DNA of 64,000 nucleotides from Pelecanus crispus (GCF_030463565.1 NC_134652.1:20685397-20749396); one strand, 5' to 3'. Positions 1-14,408 are shown, counted from the stretch's first letter. Program-made: numbers and translations. Notes: generated by a model from the sequence alone, not told the origin.

Positions 1-3000
1 TTCTTCTTGAATCACCTACATGAATAAGAGCTAATCCCTTGGGTACATACATAGCTTTCAGTTGCATCAGGACAGTTCAGACAGAGTGCGAGGGAAGATG
101 TGGAGAGCGTGAATGTGGTAGAGACTGTTGCATCCGCCAGGTGAGAACCAGCACCTTTACCTGTCCCTGGGCTGAACAGTGTCAAATGGTTTTACAGGAT
201 CCTTCTGTGCCTTGGCACAATATTAAACATTGTGTAAGAGAGTCCACGAAGACAACCAAGTAGCCAGAGAAATTAAGAGCTATGCCATGAAGTGAGTACC
301 TTTATGGAGTAGTAACTTCATGGGTGCCTTCATGGGTCTCCAGATAGACTAAAGGTTCCCCTTCATTAGCAGAGACAGCTGGGGGTCGCCGCCAGACCCA
401 CTTCAGCTCATGTGCACTATTGGGCAGCAGAGAAATGGTGTGAGCTAAACAGATTGTGATGCAGTAACACTGTTGAGAACCCAGGCTCTGCACAGCTTTC
501 ATTTGTATGGCATTTCTAAGTCCAATATTGCAGACTTGGAGAGGTTTGGAAGATTTGGAAGGGTTTGTGAGGTGCTTTCCCAGAATTAATTCCTCACTTG
601 GTGGGAGGGAGGAAGCTTGAACTCTGTCTCCTGTCTGTTACTTTTATACATGTCTTCCCTTTGATATGCAGTTTCAGTTCAGAGTTGAGGTAGTATCTTT
701 CCTGTGATAATAAAAAAGAGCCCAAAAAGAGAGAAGAAGAGAAATCTGAAGTTTAGTATTTTGTGCTTAAGTGAACCCAAAGCATCTCAGCTCTCATACT
801 TCCCTCTCTTAGTGCAAGAAAAACAAAGCAACAGATTATTACATCCCTCAAAACCATACCAGATTTTGCTGTCATAAAAGCAAAATTTAAAAGGAAACCC
901 TCACATTTTCACCAGGAGACACTAGCTATAACAAACAACCAGGCTTCTTCACAGCCCCAGTTCAGTATCATCTTATTTTGCTGACCAAGAATCTTTCCCA
1001 GCCTGGAACACAGACACCAGCTGGCTGGACTACCACCATGAGTAAATACATTTGGAAATTACTGTGCTATCGCAACGCCTTACGAATACATCAAAGTGTG
1101 CTACATGCACAGCTGGGGTTTGTCTCCCTGCCTGCTGCCAGGAGCACGTAAAGGTTCCAGCTTCTTTCCCTCAGTCTCTTCATCCGTATATTCTCATTCC
1201 TTCCTCCACCCTTCAAAAACAAGCTAAATGGCTTATTATTAATGATCTTTTAGTTTAATAGCTACACTATTACGGAAAGTCTGAAGAGATCATTCCACGT
1301 GCCAATAATCTGTCCACCAATTCTTCTCTCTTAGTGTCAGATGAGCATGCAAAGTATCTTTATTACTATTTTGGTTAAATTTAGTTCTCAGGCAAATAAG
1401 AGGCCCTGACTAGAGCTGAGGGATAGTGCTGGCAAGCAAAATGAGAAAGAACAAGGCATTTCAATCCCAAACTTCATACTTAGCAAGTGATATCACCTTG
1501 GGCTGCTGGCTATGTTAGGATTGGTCCAGCAGCCAGGCCTGGGGAGGAAGAGGATAGCTGAGCATCAGGGGATTCTGTTCTGGACCAGGCATGGAAATTT
1601 TCAGGTCTCCTGTAAAAAATGTTAACACCACATTGTAGATGACTTCCTGTAATCTTTGTGACATGGTTTGTGCACCAGACCCTTGAGAATCTTTATGTCC
1701 AAAAAGCTTCCCTTGGTGGATTTCCAGTGATGCAGCTGGGAGGCAAACTGGGTCCATCTCATTTGTAGCAAGGATTATTGCAGTCTCTGTTAATTCTTGT
1801 TTCCTGTGTTAATGATTTCTTTCTGACAAAGTGCTCCAAGAATTTTTTTCTTGCAGCATAAAGGGATAAAAAACCACCCCCCACTGCCTTGGATCTGCTG
1901 CCCATTTCTGCTGAGCCAGGGTGAAGACTGAAGCAGAAGGTTTTGTCATTCTGAATTTCTTGGACAGTGGGGTTTTTTTGTTTTGTTTCACTTTCTTCTG
2001 TTTTTGGATACCTTTCACCCATTTGGAATTCAAGTCTCCCTGTTTCTTATGCTGGTGATCCTGCTGCCTCCAGATGGGATTCTGCAACATGAAGTTCTTA
2101 CAGAATTAAATACTGGAACCAGGAGTCTTTAACTACCTCCAGAAGCATCTTCATCCACTCAGCAGTGTTAGATAAATACCTGAACTATAGAAGCTGGTGC
2201 AAACTCGAGACTCATCTTAGGTGCCCACACAGACGTCCCTGACACTAATTTTTGGCTGGTTTCAAACTAATGAGAATGGTTCTCTGCCCTCAGACATCCC
2301 CTGTCTGCGCCAGCTGTGGAGAATTATGGTGCAGGCAAGCCCTGGAGTAGAAGAGCGTTTCTTAGGAACTGGAGAGAGAAGATCCCCACCCCCCCCCAGC
2401 ATACACAACCATTTTGACACTCATAAGGAGCATTTGCCATCAATGACCAGGAACCATTCTGCCCCAAATCAGGTTGTCTTATAAGTTTGGTTTTAACCAC
2501 AGTCATTAAGCAAAGTGTTCATAAATTTCCTATCCTGTAACCAAGGCTGGCACCAATGCAAGAGCCCCAGGGCTTCCAAGTCAGGGCTGCTTTCAGAGCA
2601 CTCTTGTGAGTAAATAGAGAGATGTCAGCACTGAACATACTGCAGTAACTTTGCTGTGGGTTGCTCAGAAACATCGTAAAGTTCATATTTTACAATCATT
2701 AGCCTCAGCAGTGCCCATCTGTTAAGCACTGGTAACAATTGAAGTGTTTCACAGCAGATGTTCTCCTCCCTGAACAAGTGCCCACACAGGGTTTGCTGAT
2801 TTCCTGGATCACAACTGTTTATCCCAAATAACTCTGCAAATAATTGCCTGAGGTCAGTTCAGAGTGAATACCCTGTCTTCTGGATTTACACTGGTATGGT
2901 CAGTGCAGAATTACACTCGCTACACTTTAGCCCTGTTCTCAAACATTGGTACAAATCAAGAGGGGAGTCAGTGGAGTGTAAAACAGATGGAATTGAGATC

Positions 3001-4049
3001 AAAATAAATCTTGTAACTTTTTCCTTGTAACACTTCAGATCACAGATGGGAGAGCTGGGATGCAGACGAAATATGACAGGAGGTTACTTGAACATCTGGA
3101 GTTCAAACAAATGCTTCTTTATGTAAAATAATGTTTAGCAAAGAATGCCTAGGAAATGTGAAAACTGGACCCAATCCTGGTCCCATGGAAGTCACTGCCA
3201 ACACTCTTGTTCACGTCAGCAGTCCTGTTCTGATGACATTACAAATGTCGTGTCTGAATTACATCCGATGGTAAATGGAATTTTAAAAGCTTTCTCTGAA
3301 TCTTTCTGGTAGAATTGGCTTTGCCAAAAGAAACTTTGAAAGGCTATTTCAGGCAAGACCCAAATGACCAGTATTTGGATTCTCTCTTCAAAGCCTCAAA
3401 TATCTATGAGGTGTCCAACTCCTCGTGAGAGCCACTGAGAAACAGGCACTTAATCCTGCTTTGTGCCTTTAGAAATGTCCCATCTGATTTAGATTTTGAC
3501 ATAGCTGTTAAAATGGCATGGCAATTTAAGATAACACTGTTGTCCAACCATTTGTCATTGAACTCTTGCAGTGAGAAGAGATTATCTCACAACTGTCCAG
3601 CTGTGAAACAGATTTAGATGAGCACTCTCCATACCTTTCAGTGCAATACCAAGCTGCTGCTTAGAGATGGCATAAACTAATCTGGATGGCTTTGCACTGG
3701 AGCTGATGAAGAGCATTCACACGGGCTGTTGTAGCAGTAGAGTAGAAGAGGATGTACGCATCTGGCAGAGGCAGCAGTGCGGACCCATGGAGTAAGAATT
3801 TCTTAAATCATTGCAGCTTTTCTGCAGTGATTGATGGCAACATTTTGCTGTACTACTCTAAAGCAAAAAATATGTTTCTCCCAGAAACTAGTCCTAGAAA
3901 ATTCTGTGTGTAATGATATGAATCTAAATGATGTGGTAACTCCCTCATGGGCTCTCAGGATAAGGGACTGTCCCCTCCACTGTGATCACCCCCCTGGATC
4001 ACAAAAGGCCTGCCTGAGATGTAGATCATTTAGCTCAGCCTGTTGATAC
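1..4049. other. Gene-free upstream DNA
   Basis: No gene recognised on either strand; open frames are short and look random. Only the CR1/L3-like remnant near 2.9 kb and a run of nine C near 2390 stand out. Confidence 0.8.
2850..2965. mobile_element. Ancient CR1/L3-like remnant
   Basis: CTTCTGGATTTACACTGGTA and GCAGAATTACACTCGC resemble the 3' end of old CR1/L3 LINEs (GATTTACACCAGTGTAACTG, then AGCAGAATTTGGCCC). Short and diverged. Confidence 0.4.
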
Positions 4050-4054
4050 CTTTG

Positions 4055-4212
4055 TGTCATGGTTTAACCCCAGTCGGCAACTAAGCACCACACAGCCACT
4101 CACTCACCCCCCCAACACACCCAGTGGGATGGGGGAGAGAATTGGAAAAAAAAAAATGTAAAACTTGTGTGTTGAGATAAAGGCAGCTTAATAGGACAGC
4201 AGAGGAAGACAA

Positions 4213-4244
<32 letters not shown>

Positions 4245-4620
4245 TAAAAGAATATACAAAACAAGTGATGCACAATGCAAATGCTCACCACCTGCTGATG
4301 ATACCCAGCCAGTCCCCGAGCAGCAATCGCTGCCCCTCCCAGCCAGCTCCCCCCAGTTTATATACTGAGCATGAGGTCATATGGTATGGAATAGCCCTTT
4401 GGGCAGTTTGGGTCAGCTGTCCTGGCTGTGCCCCCTCCCAGCTTCTTGTGCACCTGGCAGAGCATGGGAAGCTGAAAAGTCCTTGACCAGTGTAAGCACT
4501 GCTTAGCAACAACTGAAATATCAGTGTGTTATTAACATTCTTCTCATACTAAATGAAAAACACAGCACTATGCCCGCTACTAGGAAGAAAATTAACTCTA
4601 TCCCAGCTGAAACCAGGACA
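4055..4620 (-). mobile_element. Solo LTR, ERVL-type avian endogenous retrovirus
   Basis: 566-bp LTR running from TGTCATGGTTT to CCAGGACA on the plus strand (TGT...ACA ends), flanked by the exact 5-bp direct repeat CTTTG at 4050-4054 and 4621-4625. The 5-bp duplication fits ERVL-type integration. Read on the minus strand it contains a TATA box (complement of GTTTATATAC, 4357-4366) and a degenerate poly(A) region. An expanded AAT microsatellite (about ten units near 4213-4242) lies in its 3' half. No internal viral sequence is present, so this is a recombined solo LTR. It shares its layout with 46683-47224. Confidence 0.92.
4213..4242. repeat. AAT trinucleotide microsatellite within LTR
   Basis: About ten AAT units, inside the solo LTR. 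The equivalent position in the 46.7-kb LTR is short and interrupted, so the expansion arose after the copies diverged. Confidence 0.9.
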
Positions 4621-7137
4621 CTTTGTTTAAGAACAAGAAGATACAGATTCAACACTTGCTGTGAAAAAGCCACTGAGTGCATAGTGTTACTCATGTTCCT
4701 GTGTTCAAATCAAGCATCAGACCTTGAAGGGGGATAAAATAAACTTTTCTATTTTGGCTGGGGTTCAGAATCAAGCGCACTGAATGTTAAAAATCTCTGC
4801 AAGTGGCACTGCTGTGGTTATCCAGATGAGAAGGTCTACACGGAGCCTCAAAACCAGCTTCCTTGGGAACCTGATCTTTTCAGTTCAGTTGGGAAAAGAT
4901 GAGAATAGGGTGAGAACAGAAGTTAGTTTGTATACATTTGTTGGAAAGGATGTGATAATAAAGAAGGCCTTTGGATGGTAGAGAAGGAATCTGGAATTCT
5001 TGATAGATGATTAGAGTGGATGAGCTCTACATATCTGACTGTGTGTGTTTACGGTTTACATAATGAAGGACAAATAGGCAGCCCAGCCTCTACCCAACTG
5101 GAAATCTGTGTGTGATTAAAGAAGGGAGATGTGCTCCCTTCACTACCATTAAGCGGGGTTCTCCCTTATATCACTGTCATGGACCAGGATCTGATTTAAA
5201 CGACGTGCTGTAGCCGGTAACCTCAGATAAATCAATGCTTTGTGCCTTTCTAAGGTATTGCCTGTCATTGTAGGACACTTAACAAACTGCCTGTGTGGGA
5301 ATCGCTTGTTTAATGTAAAGCAGAAATACAACCACCTTGGGGTGGGAAGGCAGAAGCAAGACCAACTGGACTCATAACAAATATGTAGAAAGTACTAAAG
5401 CAGCTGAAACCCTCCACTGCAGGTGGTGTTCTGCATGCACGTGGAGGATGGAAGTCCTCTGCACTGAAGGTCAGATATGCAGTGTAGATATACACAGCCA
5501 AATAACATCAAATGAGCTCAGTCCTTTCTGCTGCATAAGGGACATAGTGACAGAGCTTCCCCTAGGTTTACACCACTGTATGGCACCTAGCTGACCCAGC
5601 TGGAAGCTGGAGCCTAATCAGGAGAACTACCCCATCTATGATGACAATGATCACTTTGCTCTTGGGTGCTTTTGGTATGTTAGTAAGACTGTGCTGATCT
5701 TGTAGACCTCTCAGGCTTGAGTGGTTGTTTGATCTTTTGGTGGGGTTGTCTGGGGGTTCATATACTTAAAATTCACAGTTCTCCTCATTTTGTTGCAGCC
5801 TTTTAAATGAGAAAATTAGATGAGATACAGATTACAGGCAGCTCTGGGTGAACAGTATTCCTAGCTGGAATGCTCATTCAACTCTTGAGAAGGGCAGGGA
5901 TGGGAAATCAATATAAAGAACTTATTTTTTGTTCATTGCCTCTTCAAATGTAAAATCCTCAGCTGTGATCCAAAGAGGACTAGCTATTTTATGTTCAGAT
6001 GCAGCCCAGGGGAGGCATGTGCCTGCACCTCAAGTAGTTCCTTGGTTGCTCGTTCAGATTCAGATATAACTGCATCTGTATTTTGCGTTTCAGCTGCTGA
6101 TTGTTTAAAGCAACCAAACTTAAATGTGCCAAAGCCAAAGAGGGTGTCACTAGAATAGACATGTTATGTACAGTGTGTGCCTGTCGTTAAATGCTGTTAA
6201 TTGCCTTGGCTGGGCAGCCTGCTGTTCCCTGGTTGGTTTCTGCTGCGATCCCAGCCTTTGTTCCTCTTCTGCAATGGAAACATTTCTCCCTTATTTATTT
6301 TTGCGTGAGAAAACATGTTTCTATTCTGAGCCTCTAGATACCACTCGGGTGCCCCCCTGACCTCTCCTCGTGGGCCCGGCCCATGTAAATGACCAGACGA
6401 AGGAATGTGGACAGAGGAAGTGCCATAAAGTAGAAATATTGCTGGCTCGTAAATTCCCTCCACCACACCAAGATTTCAAAATAAACAGAGCTACAGTCAC
6501 ATCAGACAGCATAACTCAGTGGTGCAAAATTCATCACCGGCTCTTGCAAAGGAGAGCAGCCTGACATCAAAATGAAACTCCTCCAAGAACCCCTTCCCTG
6601 CACAGTTGTCTGCCTCAAAGCCCTGGCACCAGACCTGCATTATGTTTCCATACAACCTTCACCTGGCTTTGTTTCCAGGTTATTCCTCTCTTCACAACCT
6701 GCACCAAACTGAATCCAGGGTGGGAGCTGAACTACAGTTGTTATTCAAATCACTGGTTTTTGGTGGTCCTCATATCCTCTGGGTGGCTTTTATAAAAATA
6801 CCCAACTTTTGATTTAACTGTGCTCCTCCAGCCTATAGCATGAAAGTATCTGTATCTCCAGTATCTGGGAGTCCAACCATGAGTAGTGCCAAATGCTGGA
6901 TGGCAGGATTACTTTGGCAGGTTCAAACATCTTCTTGCTGCCGGATCTGCTCAGCTGCAGATCACTCTTGCTTCTGCTCCAGCAACACTTCTGTCTCTGT
7001 TTATAAGGGCTCAAGACCCCTTATTTCTGAACAGATTATCCAGACACGAGATAATTCCCAAGTGCTTGAAGAAGAGGCAGGCTTATGCACCGCACAGGCT
7101 CTCAGCTTCTAGGTGCAATATTCTGCTGTTGGCCATC

Positions 7138-7202
7138 TGTGAGAAGAGGGAGCTTTCTTCTTGGATTAGGAGCTTTTTGAAGAGGAGGGAGCTTTCTTCT
7201 AA
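7138..7202. repeat. Short direct repeat of about 20 bp
   Basis: AGAGGGAGCTTTCTTCT appears at about 7144-7160 and, as GGAGGGAGCTTTCTTCTAAT, at about 7184-7203, with AGGAGCTTTTTGAAGAGG between. Local duplication. Confidence 0.7.
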
Positions 7203-10200
7203 TACTGCATGTGCCTGTTCTGATACGTAATGAGCAAATGGCCATCTAACAGTTTTCCAAAATCCCATATGATGTCAAGAACTGGGATCAAATTGGGATT
7301 CCATGAAACAAAATTTTAACTCTGGAACACAAGTAAAAGCATGTATCTCAACTTCAGACACAGACACAAGTCCCCACTCAGAAGCCTGTCTTACAACTAA
7401 GAGCAAAGGAGTCAACAGACTGGCAAGCAGACACCAATTGTTTTTTTTCAACACTTTGGGGTTGACATTAGAGATTTTCAGAAGTTGAAACTAAGGAACA
7501 TTTGATGAGCTCGTATGGCCTGTTGAAAAATATCCCATTTTGACACAAAACATACTGCGCTTCCACTGAGACCCAATATCTTCCTGCTCTTCTCCCCTGA
7601 CTCTGCTGCTCTTATCTAAAAATAATTTGTTTTGTTTACTTAGTGAAAAATTGAATGTTTCCAAGGGCACTGAGACCTTTTTTCTCTTCATCAAGAGCTC
7701 AAATGTCCACTGAAAAAGCTTTGATGAGAAATTTTCAATCAGATCAAATGAAAAAAGAGAAGGGATGGGGGAGGAAACCATGACTTTTTTTTGTTGAAGC
7801 ACACAACAGAGTTCCTTAACATCGGTTGTGGGAATGAAGACGAAAGTGTCGTCTTTGATCTGAAGGGAATCCTATAGTTTTCCTGAATTCTGCCAGCTGC
7901 TCCAATTCGGCTCTTCCACTCAGACAAAACCCTACATTATGACTGAGCCTGAAGCCAATGTAAACAATCCTGTGCCCTTTTACCCCCACTGTTAGAAGAT
8001 GGAGTATCAGTGGAGCTGAGAATTTACTCAATACATCTAAATGAAGTGTAACCTTCCAGAGTTAGATGGCACCAGCTAGATAACCCCATTCAAGTGGAAA
8101 TAGATGAAGGATGACACTGAAGATTGCATGATGGGGCCATAGCCGATGATAGTTCCTGCTCGTGACTTCTGTACTAACTGCACTGGACATACGAACACTG
8201 AAAAGTTTGTTGTTACTAAATCTGCAAAACTCCCCAAAAGACCACCTAAAAGTTTTGTCTGTGAGGGAGAAGAGATTTTTTAGGCCATAGACTATATCAT
8301 GCAAGAACAAATTAGGGATAAATAGATGAAGAATAAATTGAGGCAGCAATTTGGAGAAAGTTCTTAACCGTTCAAGCAGCCAGGCTTTGGAAGAGTCTGC
8401 CAGCAGATTGAATGAAAGAAGTGCAGAATCAGAGGGTTTTTTCTGTGATAACAGGGTCCGGACTCAGCCCAGAAGATCATTCCCTGTTCTCTAAGAGAGT
8501 GTGAGAGAGGAGCTAGTATTGTCTGAAGGTCATGCAGGGATGCTGAAAGAACTGTCTGATGGGACAGAGACGCTCTCACATAGCAGAGGACATGGATGGC
8601 AGATATTTCTGAGCCCTCCCTCCTGAATGCAGGGCCATTGTTCAGGAAGGACCTCATGGGGTGTCTTGGGCAGCATCTTGTAAGAGTGCAGGTTCTACTT
8701 GCCCAAGGGCAATGCCAGTGCTTACACATCTCTAATGGGCCACAAGGGACCCACTCTTCTAGTAGGTGCTTCCAATGGAGCAGAGCACCTGGGAAGGGCA
8801 GGCTATGGATGAGAAAATGGAAAGGCACAACAGAGGAAGAGCAGGACAATGAAGAGAGAAAAGGAGGGAAAAGGCAGAGAGAAGTAGACAGCTGAAGGAG
8901 AAAACAACAAAACAGAAAACAACAGAGTATAAATGTGTGAGGCAGGCTAAGGGGTAGGAAGGAGGATGAGAAGATGACAGTGATAAGAAATGGGGGAGAC
9001 TGGACAGAAAGGCCAGCTGCTGAGCACGCCCTAAGCAACCTCTGGCCTTGCAGGCAATGGAAATTAAGGAAGCTGACATCTCTGAGTCAGGTCCCAGTGC
9101 AAGTATCAGGTAGCTGTTGCTCACCTGTCTGTGCCCCTGCTTCACAGCAGTGTCCTACCTTGCTGCTCTGGGCTGTTTTCCCTGATAAGCATGACCCTCC
9201 CCTTCTCTCTTCCTGCTTCACAACACTGGTAGAGTAAATGTTTGGGAAATTCCTGTTCCTCTTGTTTTGTAGCATCTGGAGTTAGGGCTGAATAAAGCCC
9301 TTCAGGCTGGGAGGTTTTGGAAGGAAGCCCCACACTCACTGGGCCCTTCGCCAGCGAGTTAATCCTTTCTGTATTGACCCTTCTAGAGGCAGCAGTTCCA
9401 GGCCACCAAGGATCTGATAGCCTTGAACTCTCCATGCCTGGAACTGTGCTTGCTGCTTTTTTAGTGCTGATCTCTTCCCAGCAATTTCCTCCTGAGGCCC
9501 CAGGCGGCAAAGCAGGGGCAGTACAGCTCAGCCATATCTTTCCTCATTTTCTCAATCAGTGCTCCAGTGCAACTGTCATTTGTCAGTCAAGACAGAAGAC
9601 ACCATGCCATGCATTTCAGCTGCTTTTGTTTATGTTGCTGCTGCCTTGTATATGTACATGCCAGAAACTCTATGCTTCCCCATAGACACCCAAGATACTT
9701 TCCCAGGGCCATTGGCTGTAAGCTGCATAGATCATTGCAACATCCCTTACCCACTTGCCCTGAGCATGGAACTAAAATCAAGTTGGGCTTAGGCAGAGCT
9801 GAAGGTACAGAGCAGTTACATGGTGCTTGCTGAGCTGTATGTGTAAGTGTGTATGTGTTCGTGGGGATTAAAGGCAGCACAGACATATCCAGGGCAATTC
9901 AGTGCAGTGGGCAAGAGCATGCATGTGCTCTATGGGTGTTTGTCCTGTGTTCCATGGGGATCTTGGGGTCAGTTCCATGACTTAGAGTAGGTAAATGGAA
10001 GACAGAAAGTATTATTTATCTCTGGCGACATCTGCAAGTCTCTCAGCTTTCACAAGGAGCCATTGTAGCTGAGGATCACTGCAGCTATGGCAGTAAACTG
10101 CACCGCTTGAGAGCCTGGCCTTAGCCTTGTCTTTAAGACAGACTTTCTGTGTAATCCCAAATTCCATAAATAGCTCTCAGTGCCATAGCACTCCTTCAGC

Positions 10201-10359
10201 AGCTGTTTTCCAAAGGGCAGAACACTCACACCAGGCGCTAAAGTCAGCTGGAGCTGGCAGCACTCAGCATCTTCAGCAAGCAAGGTTTGGCTTCCCAGAC
10301 ACTGCTTCACCCAGAATGAGAGGATGCTCTTGCAGCCATTGTCCAGAAAAACACTCCAC

Positions 10360-10400
10360 CTTGGTTCCTCCATCCTTAAAATAGGAATAAAAAGCCTGGA
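10360..10400 (+). mobile_element. Short MIR-like fragment
   Basis: GGTTCCTCCATCCTTAAAAT followed by AGGAATAA resembles the MIR stretch CTCATCTGTAAAATGGGGATAA. Short, so tentative. Confidence 0.35.
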
Positions 10401-13089
10401 CAGAATCTCTTGAGTGGGATTTGGGTGCCTAGAGATTGGCTCCTAGTGCCATTTGGAACAGTTTAGGTATGCAGCATGCCTGCCAGGTGCTGATAAGAAG
10501 CTTATACACCCATGTATGTCTAAGATGGCAGCTGGAGGACAGGCAGGTACCCCACAAACCTACAATGACCAGATGTCTACATTCAGGGAACAGACCCCTC
10601 TTTCTGAAGGTCTATGAGGTGCTAAGACATCACCATAAAGAACTCCAGAGCAATGTCTACATAAAGATATATTTTATACAGCCAACCCAGCTGATTTCTT
10701 CTTCACCTGTAGTGCAGACAACTCTTAGGCAGGTTCGCTCTTACTGGCACATGTTAGGAGGACTTCACAGAAGTATCTACCACCTGGGTTTTTCTTCCAC
10801 AAATAAAGCTAGGCCCAAGGGGTTTTACGACCTTTAAACAACTTACTCTTGCTCCTGCGTCCCAGCTGCAGGCAGTCCACCTGGTTGGGGTGTTTGCTTG
10901 GGAGGAAAAAACGACCTTCTGTGGGAGATCTGAAAGGCTTTTGTTTCCACATCAGATCTCCTGTTTGAGAGCGCACGCAACACGTCCAAGAAATGTAAAT
11001 GGGGAAACTATGGCCCCTGCAGAACTGACGAGGTTGTAAATCCAGAGAAAATCTTCCTGTGTCATTTACAAGCCAGCACATCAGATACTGGCCTCTCGTG
11101 CAGAGTGGCTTGGTCCAGGCGCATTCCTTCCCCTCCTTCCCCCAGTTACAGGAGCAGGGCATATTTGCTGTGTTGTTCTGGGAAAGGGAATTGCAAAAAA
11201 CAACATTTGTGTCCTTAAGTGGGCACACTACAGAAATTAATTTTGTTCTTCACAAGAAAAACTAGTTAGCTATAATCTGCCAGCTGGACATAGGAAGAAA
11301 CTCCATTATAACCTACTGGATTTAGCATTGTAGGACCAATCCTGCAAGCCTAGAGCCTTTCTTTGTTCTGAATTCCCTGGCTTTCTGGTGCATGCTGTCC
11401 TGGCAACTCTACCAGTTTGGCTTTTCCCATAAGGTTATTGATAGGTATTTTATTGCACAGGGATACTGCAGTCAGCTCCTGCTGGAAGAGGAAGGTTCAA
11501 TATTACTCTTATTTCCAGGTGTTTCTGACTTTATCTTCGGGGCAGACATTTACTATTCCATAAATTCCATCTGTAGTTTTTCAGATATTGCAGGAGCTGG
11601 AAAAAACTCTTCATAATCAGGGGTGGGGTGAAGAATGAAGCTCTGTTTTGTTTCTCAGGGACAGTGGTGCAAAATTTTTAAAAAGTAGAGTGTATATCCT
11701 GCAGTTTTTTATTTCTACTGAAATTTCTGATTCCCTGCTAAAATCAAATTATGTGAGATCTGCTTAGAACTGCTGAAATCAGTGAGAAGTTAGGAGCTCC
11801 AGATCCTTGTTGGAGCTGAGCCCAGACTCTCGGCCACGTGCCAAGAGGGCAGGCTGCAGGAAGTTTCATCCATGCTTGCCCTCCACCCTTGAGCATCTGC
11901 TCTTGACCATGGCTGGAGAGAGGATTCTGGGCTACATAGACCTTTGATCTGAAATAGTACGGCCTTTGTACTGCTCTCATGCATCTTCCTCCGGATTCTT
12001 TGCATCTACAAATGTCATAGTGCATGCTAGCTGGTTGTTCTCTGTCAGTGACGTTTCACCCCCACTGTAACACACCAAGCTTGTGTCCAACACCAGTCCT
12101 GCCCCCAAACACCACCAAGGGAGCTGCACCAGGGCAGGATGAGAGCTAGTGCACCAGGTGGACTTGTGTTGGGCACTTCTTCGCACATGGGGAATTTCCG
12201 GCTGTGAAGCTCTAACAAATGTCACCTCTGTGCTGTGTTTGCTCTACGGAGTAGGAGTGGGGCCAAGGATCGGGCCCTCAGCCTGGAATATGCTGTCAGA
12301 GCTTCATGTACATGCTAAATTAACACACACCAAAAAAGCTGTAAGTCAACTGTGCTGCAGATGTTGGGGAATTGATTGTATGCATGTGTGAAGGGGGTGA
12401 CTATGCCAAATTTAAACACCTACTTTATTCCCGTGTGGGAGGTTAATGTTCTTATTGCTTAGCTTAATGTATATGTCACGAAACAAGACGACTCTCACAT
12501 TTCTCATGAGAGAGAAAGTGCAGGGGTTTACATACATACAAGCATTTTGAGCTAGGTCTCTTTCCTGAAAATGTGAGCAATCACTGTAAATGAGAAGAAA
12601 TGCAAAATTGTCTGACAAATTTTCTTCTAAATCACCTTGTTGTTTAGATCTCAGTGGTTTTTACTAAATGAAGCAAGTCTTGAGGAACCAGTTCCTGCAG
12701 TCATATAGTCATGAATATACTGATTTTTCTAAGGTCAGTAATTCTGAATTGACTGCAACCCCTAAAATTGAGATTACAAGGTCTTCTCACATGTTCTTGT
12801 CAAATGTTTACCATTTGCACAACTGTGTTCTGGTCTGGTTAATTAAAATCGTGGCTGAACTTCTTGATGTGAAATTCAGTCTGGATGAGTCCCTTACCTT
12901 CATGCTCTTTGCCAGATTGAAAATAGCATGCCAAACTGCCTTTGGTGAGCTAACAAAGCCACAAATGCTGAAAAACATAAACCCACCTGCACATCAGTAA
13001 ATATCAGTCCCTATTTGTGAACTGAGATACAAGAAAAGCAACATTTTTGGGACTCATGATTTAGGACAATGGAGTAACATGGGCATTTA

Positions 13090-13410
13090 TAATTTGGTTG
13101 TGTGGGTCAAAGAGGAAATAGAAAACATATCGAGAGGAATATTGTAAAGCAGTAAATGAGTATAAGTAGAATTTTTATACTCCAAAAGGGAGGAGTTAAA
13201 AATAGAGACATTAGGAAAAATAGATTTCTGATGGTAAGATGTATTGGACTATAGAAAGGCCCCCTGAGGGAAGAAATAGAAGCTGAATCTCTAAAAACTT
13301 TTAGGCACAGATTGAACACAGTGGCAATAAATCTTCAATCAGAAACAGCCGTGCACTGTGAGAAAAAAGGGGCTAGATGGCTTTCCTGTACTTTGCCAGG
13401 TCTTGTAACT
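13090..13410 (+). mobile_element. Divergent CR1-like LINE remnant
   Basis: Contains CCCCTGAGGGAAGAAATAG, then GAATCTCTAAAAACTTTTAG, then a GACTAGATGGCTTT-like box (GGGCTAGATGGCTTT, about 13370). This order resembles old CR1 3' sequence in sense orientation. Strongly diverged, so low confidence. Confidence 0.4.
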
Positions 13411-14408
13411 GAGTGACTCTTTGACGCTCTTTGTGGACGGTTGAAGTTTTATAAGCAGCTGGGGATCCATTAGGTTGAAAGATACTGTGGGAGTACCAAT
13501 TGGTCTCCTTCCCTCTGTGTTTCAGTATGTATGGTGATAATCTCCTGAAACCTATATTCAGGCCCAAATTCTGAAGCAGAAGTTAGGAAGAGTAGCTACA
13601 GCCACAAGACCAGACCTACTCAAAAGAGGAGAAATGAGGAGCTGATGTTTCTGCTAACATACCGGGGGAGCAGCAGGTCATGGGTGTGTGCTTCAGGGAC
13701 TCATTTCTGGCTGAGTATTTCCCTCTAAGTGAGCAAAGTTTTAGAAGCTGGCTTTGAAAACCTCAGTTTACACAATCAGCCATTGGTTATAAGATCCAGT
13801 AAGGCTCTGAGTAAAACACAACTCCAGCAAGTAAGCAGATGATAGGATCTGGTACATCCCAATCTCCCTCATCCCAGTTAGGTCCGGTCCTGTAAGACAC
13901 ATGTCCTTGTGTGAGTGACATGTGTGTTAAGTGATGTTAACGATTGTTTATTGCAAACTAAACATTTTTACCATCTGGCAACTTTAGAAGATGAATGTCA
14001 GAACAGTTCCAGCAAGTGAAATGTTTCCTTCACCATAAACAAGCTGTTTGCTGGATCTTGCTTCAATGTGAGATTAATACAGCTGACCATAGCTCAGAGA
14101 ACAAATCTCTAAATACAAACTAGATTTAGTTTACATTACCTGCCTCATCAGCCCGCTGTGTATTCAATGTACATGCTGCCCAGGCACTAATGCGTGGCTC
14201 TGGGCACACAGCATGCTATACTTTCCCTCCCACCTGATTCTTTTTTTTCTTGCTCGTTTTTATCTTACCTATTACTCTGGGCTTTTATGTGATGTAACTC
14301 TGTGGCTAGTCTTTCCTAAAAGGGCTATATTCATGGTTTTAATTGAGAATAGGACTTTTTCAAAACAACACTAAAATAGTGGTCGTCTTAAATTATAAAA
14401 ACTCATTT

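Larger units (their letters stand above)
4626..13089. other. Gene-free upstream DNA
   Basis: No gene or RNA recognised. Contains a purine-rich stretch at about 8800-8960, a short direct repeat at 7.14-7.20 kb and a possible MIR scrap at 10.36 kb. The minus-strand open frame of 224 codons at 8364-9038 is compositionally odd (Ser/Leu/Phe-rich, antisense to the purine stretch) and resembles nothing I know. Confidence 0.75.

Noticed and set aside
4081..4512. Open frames within the solo LTR
   Set aside because: LTR sequence and its AAT run (poly-Ile or poly-Tyr frames), not a gene.
8364..9038. 224-codon minus-strand open frame with Ser/Leu/Phe-rich segment
   Set aside because: Composition is the complement of a purine-rich stretch; no recognisable domain.
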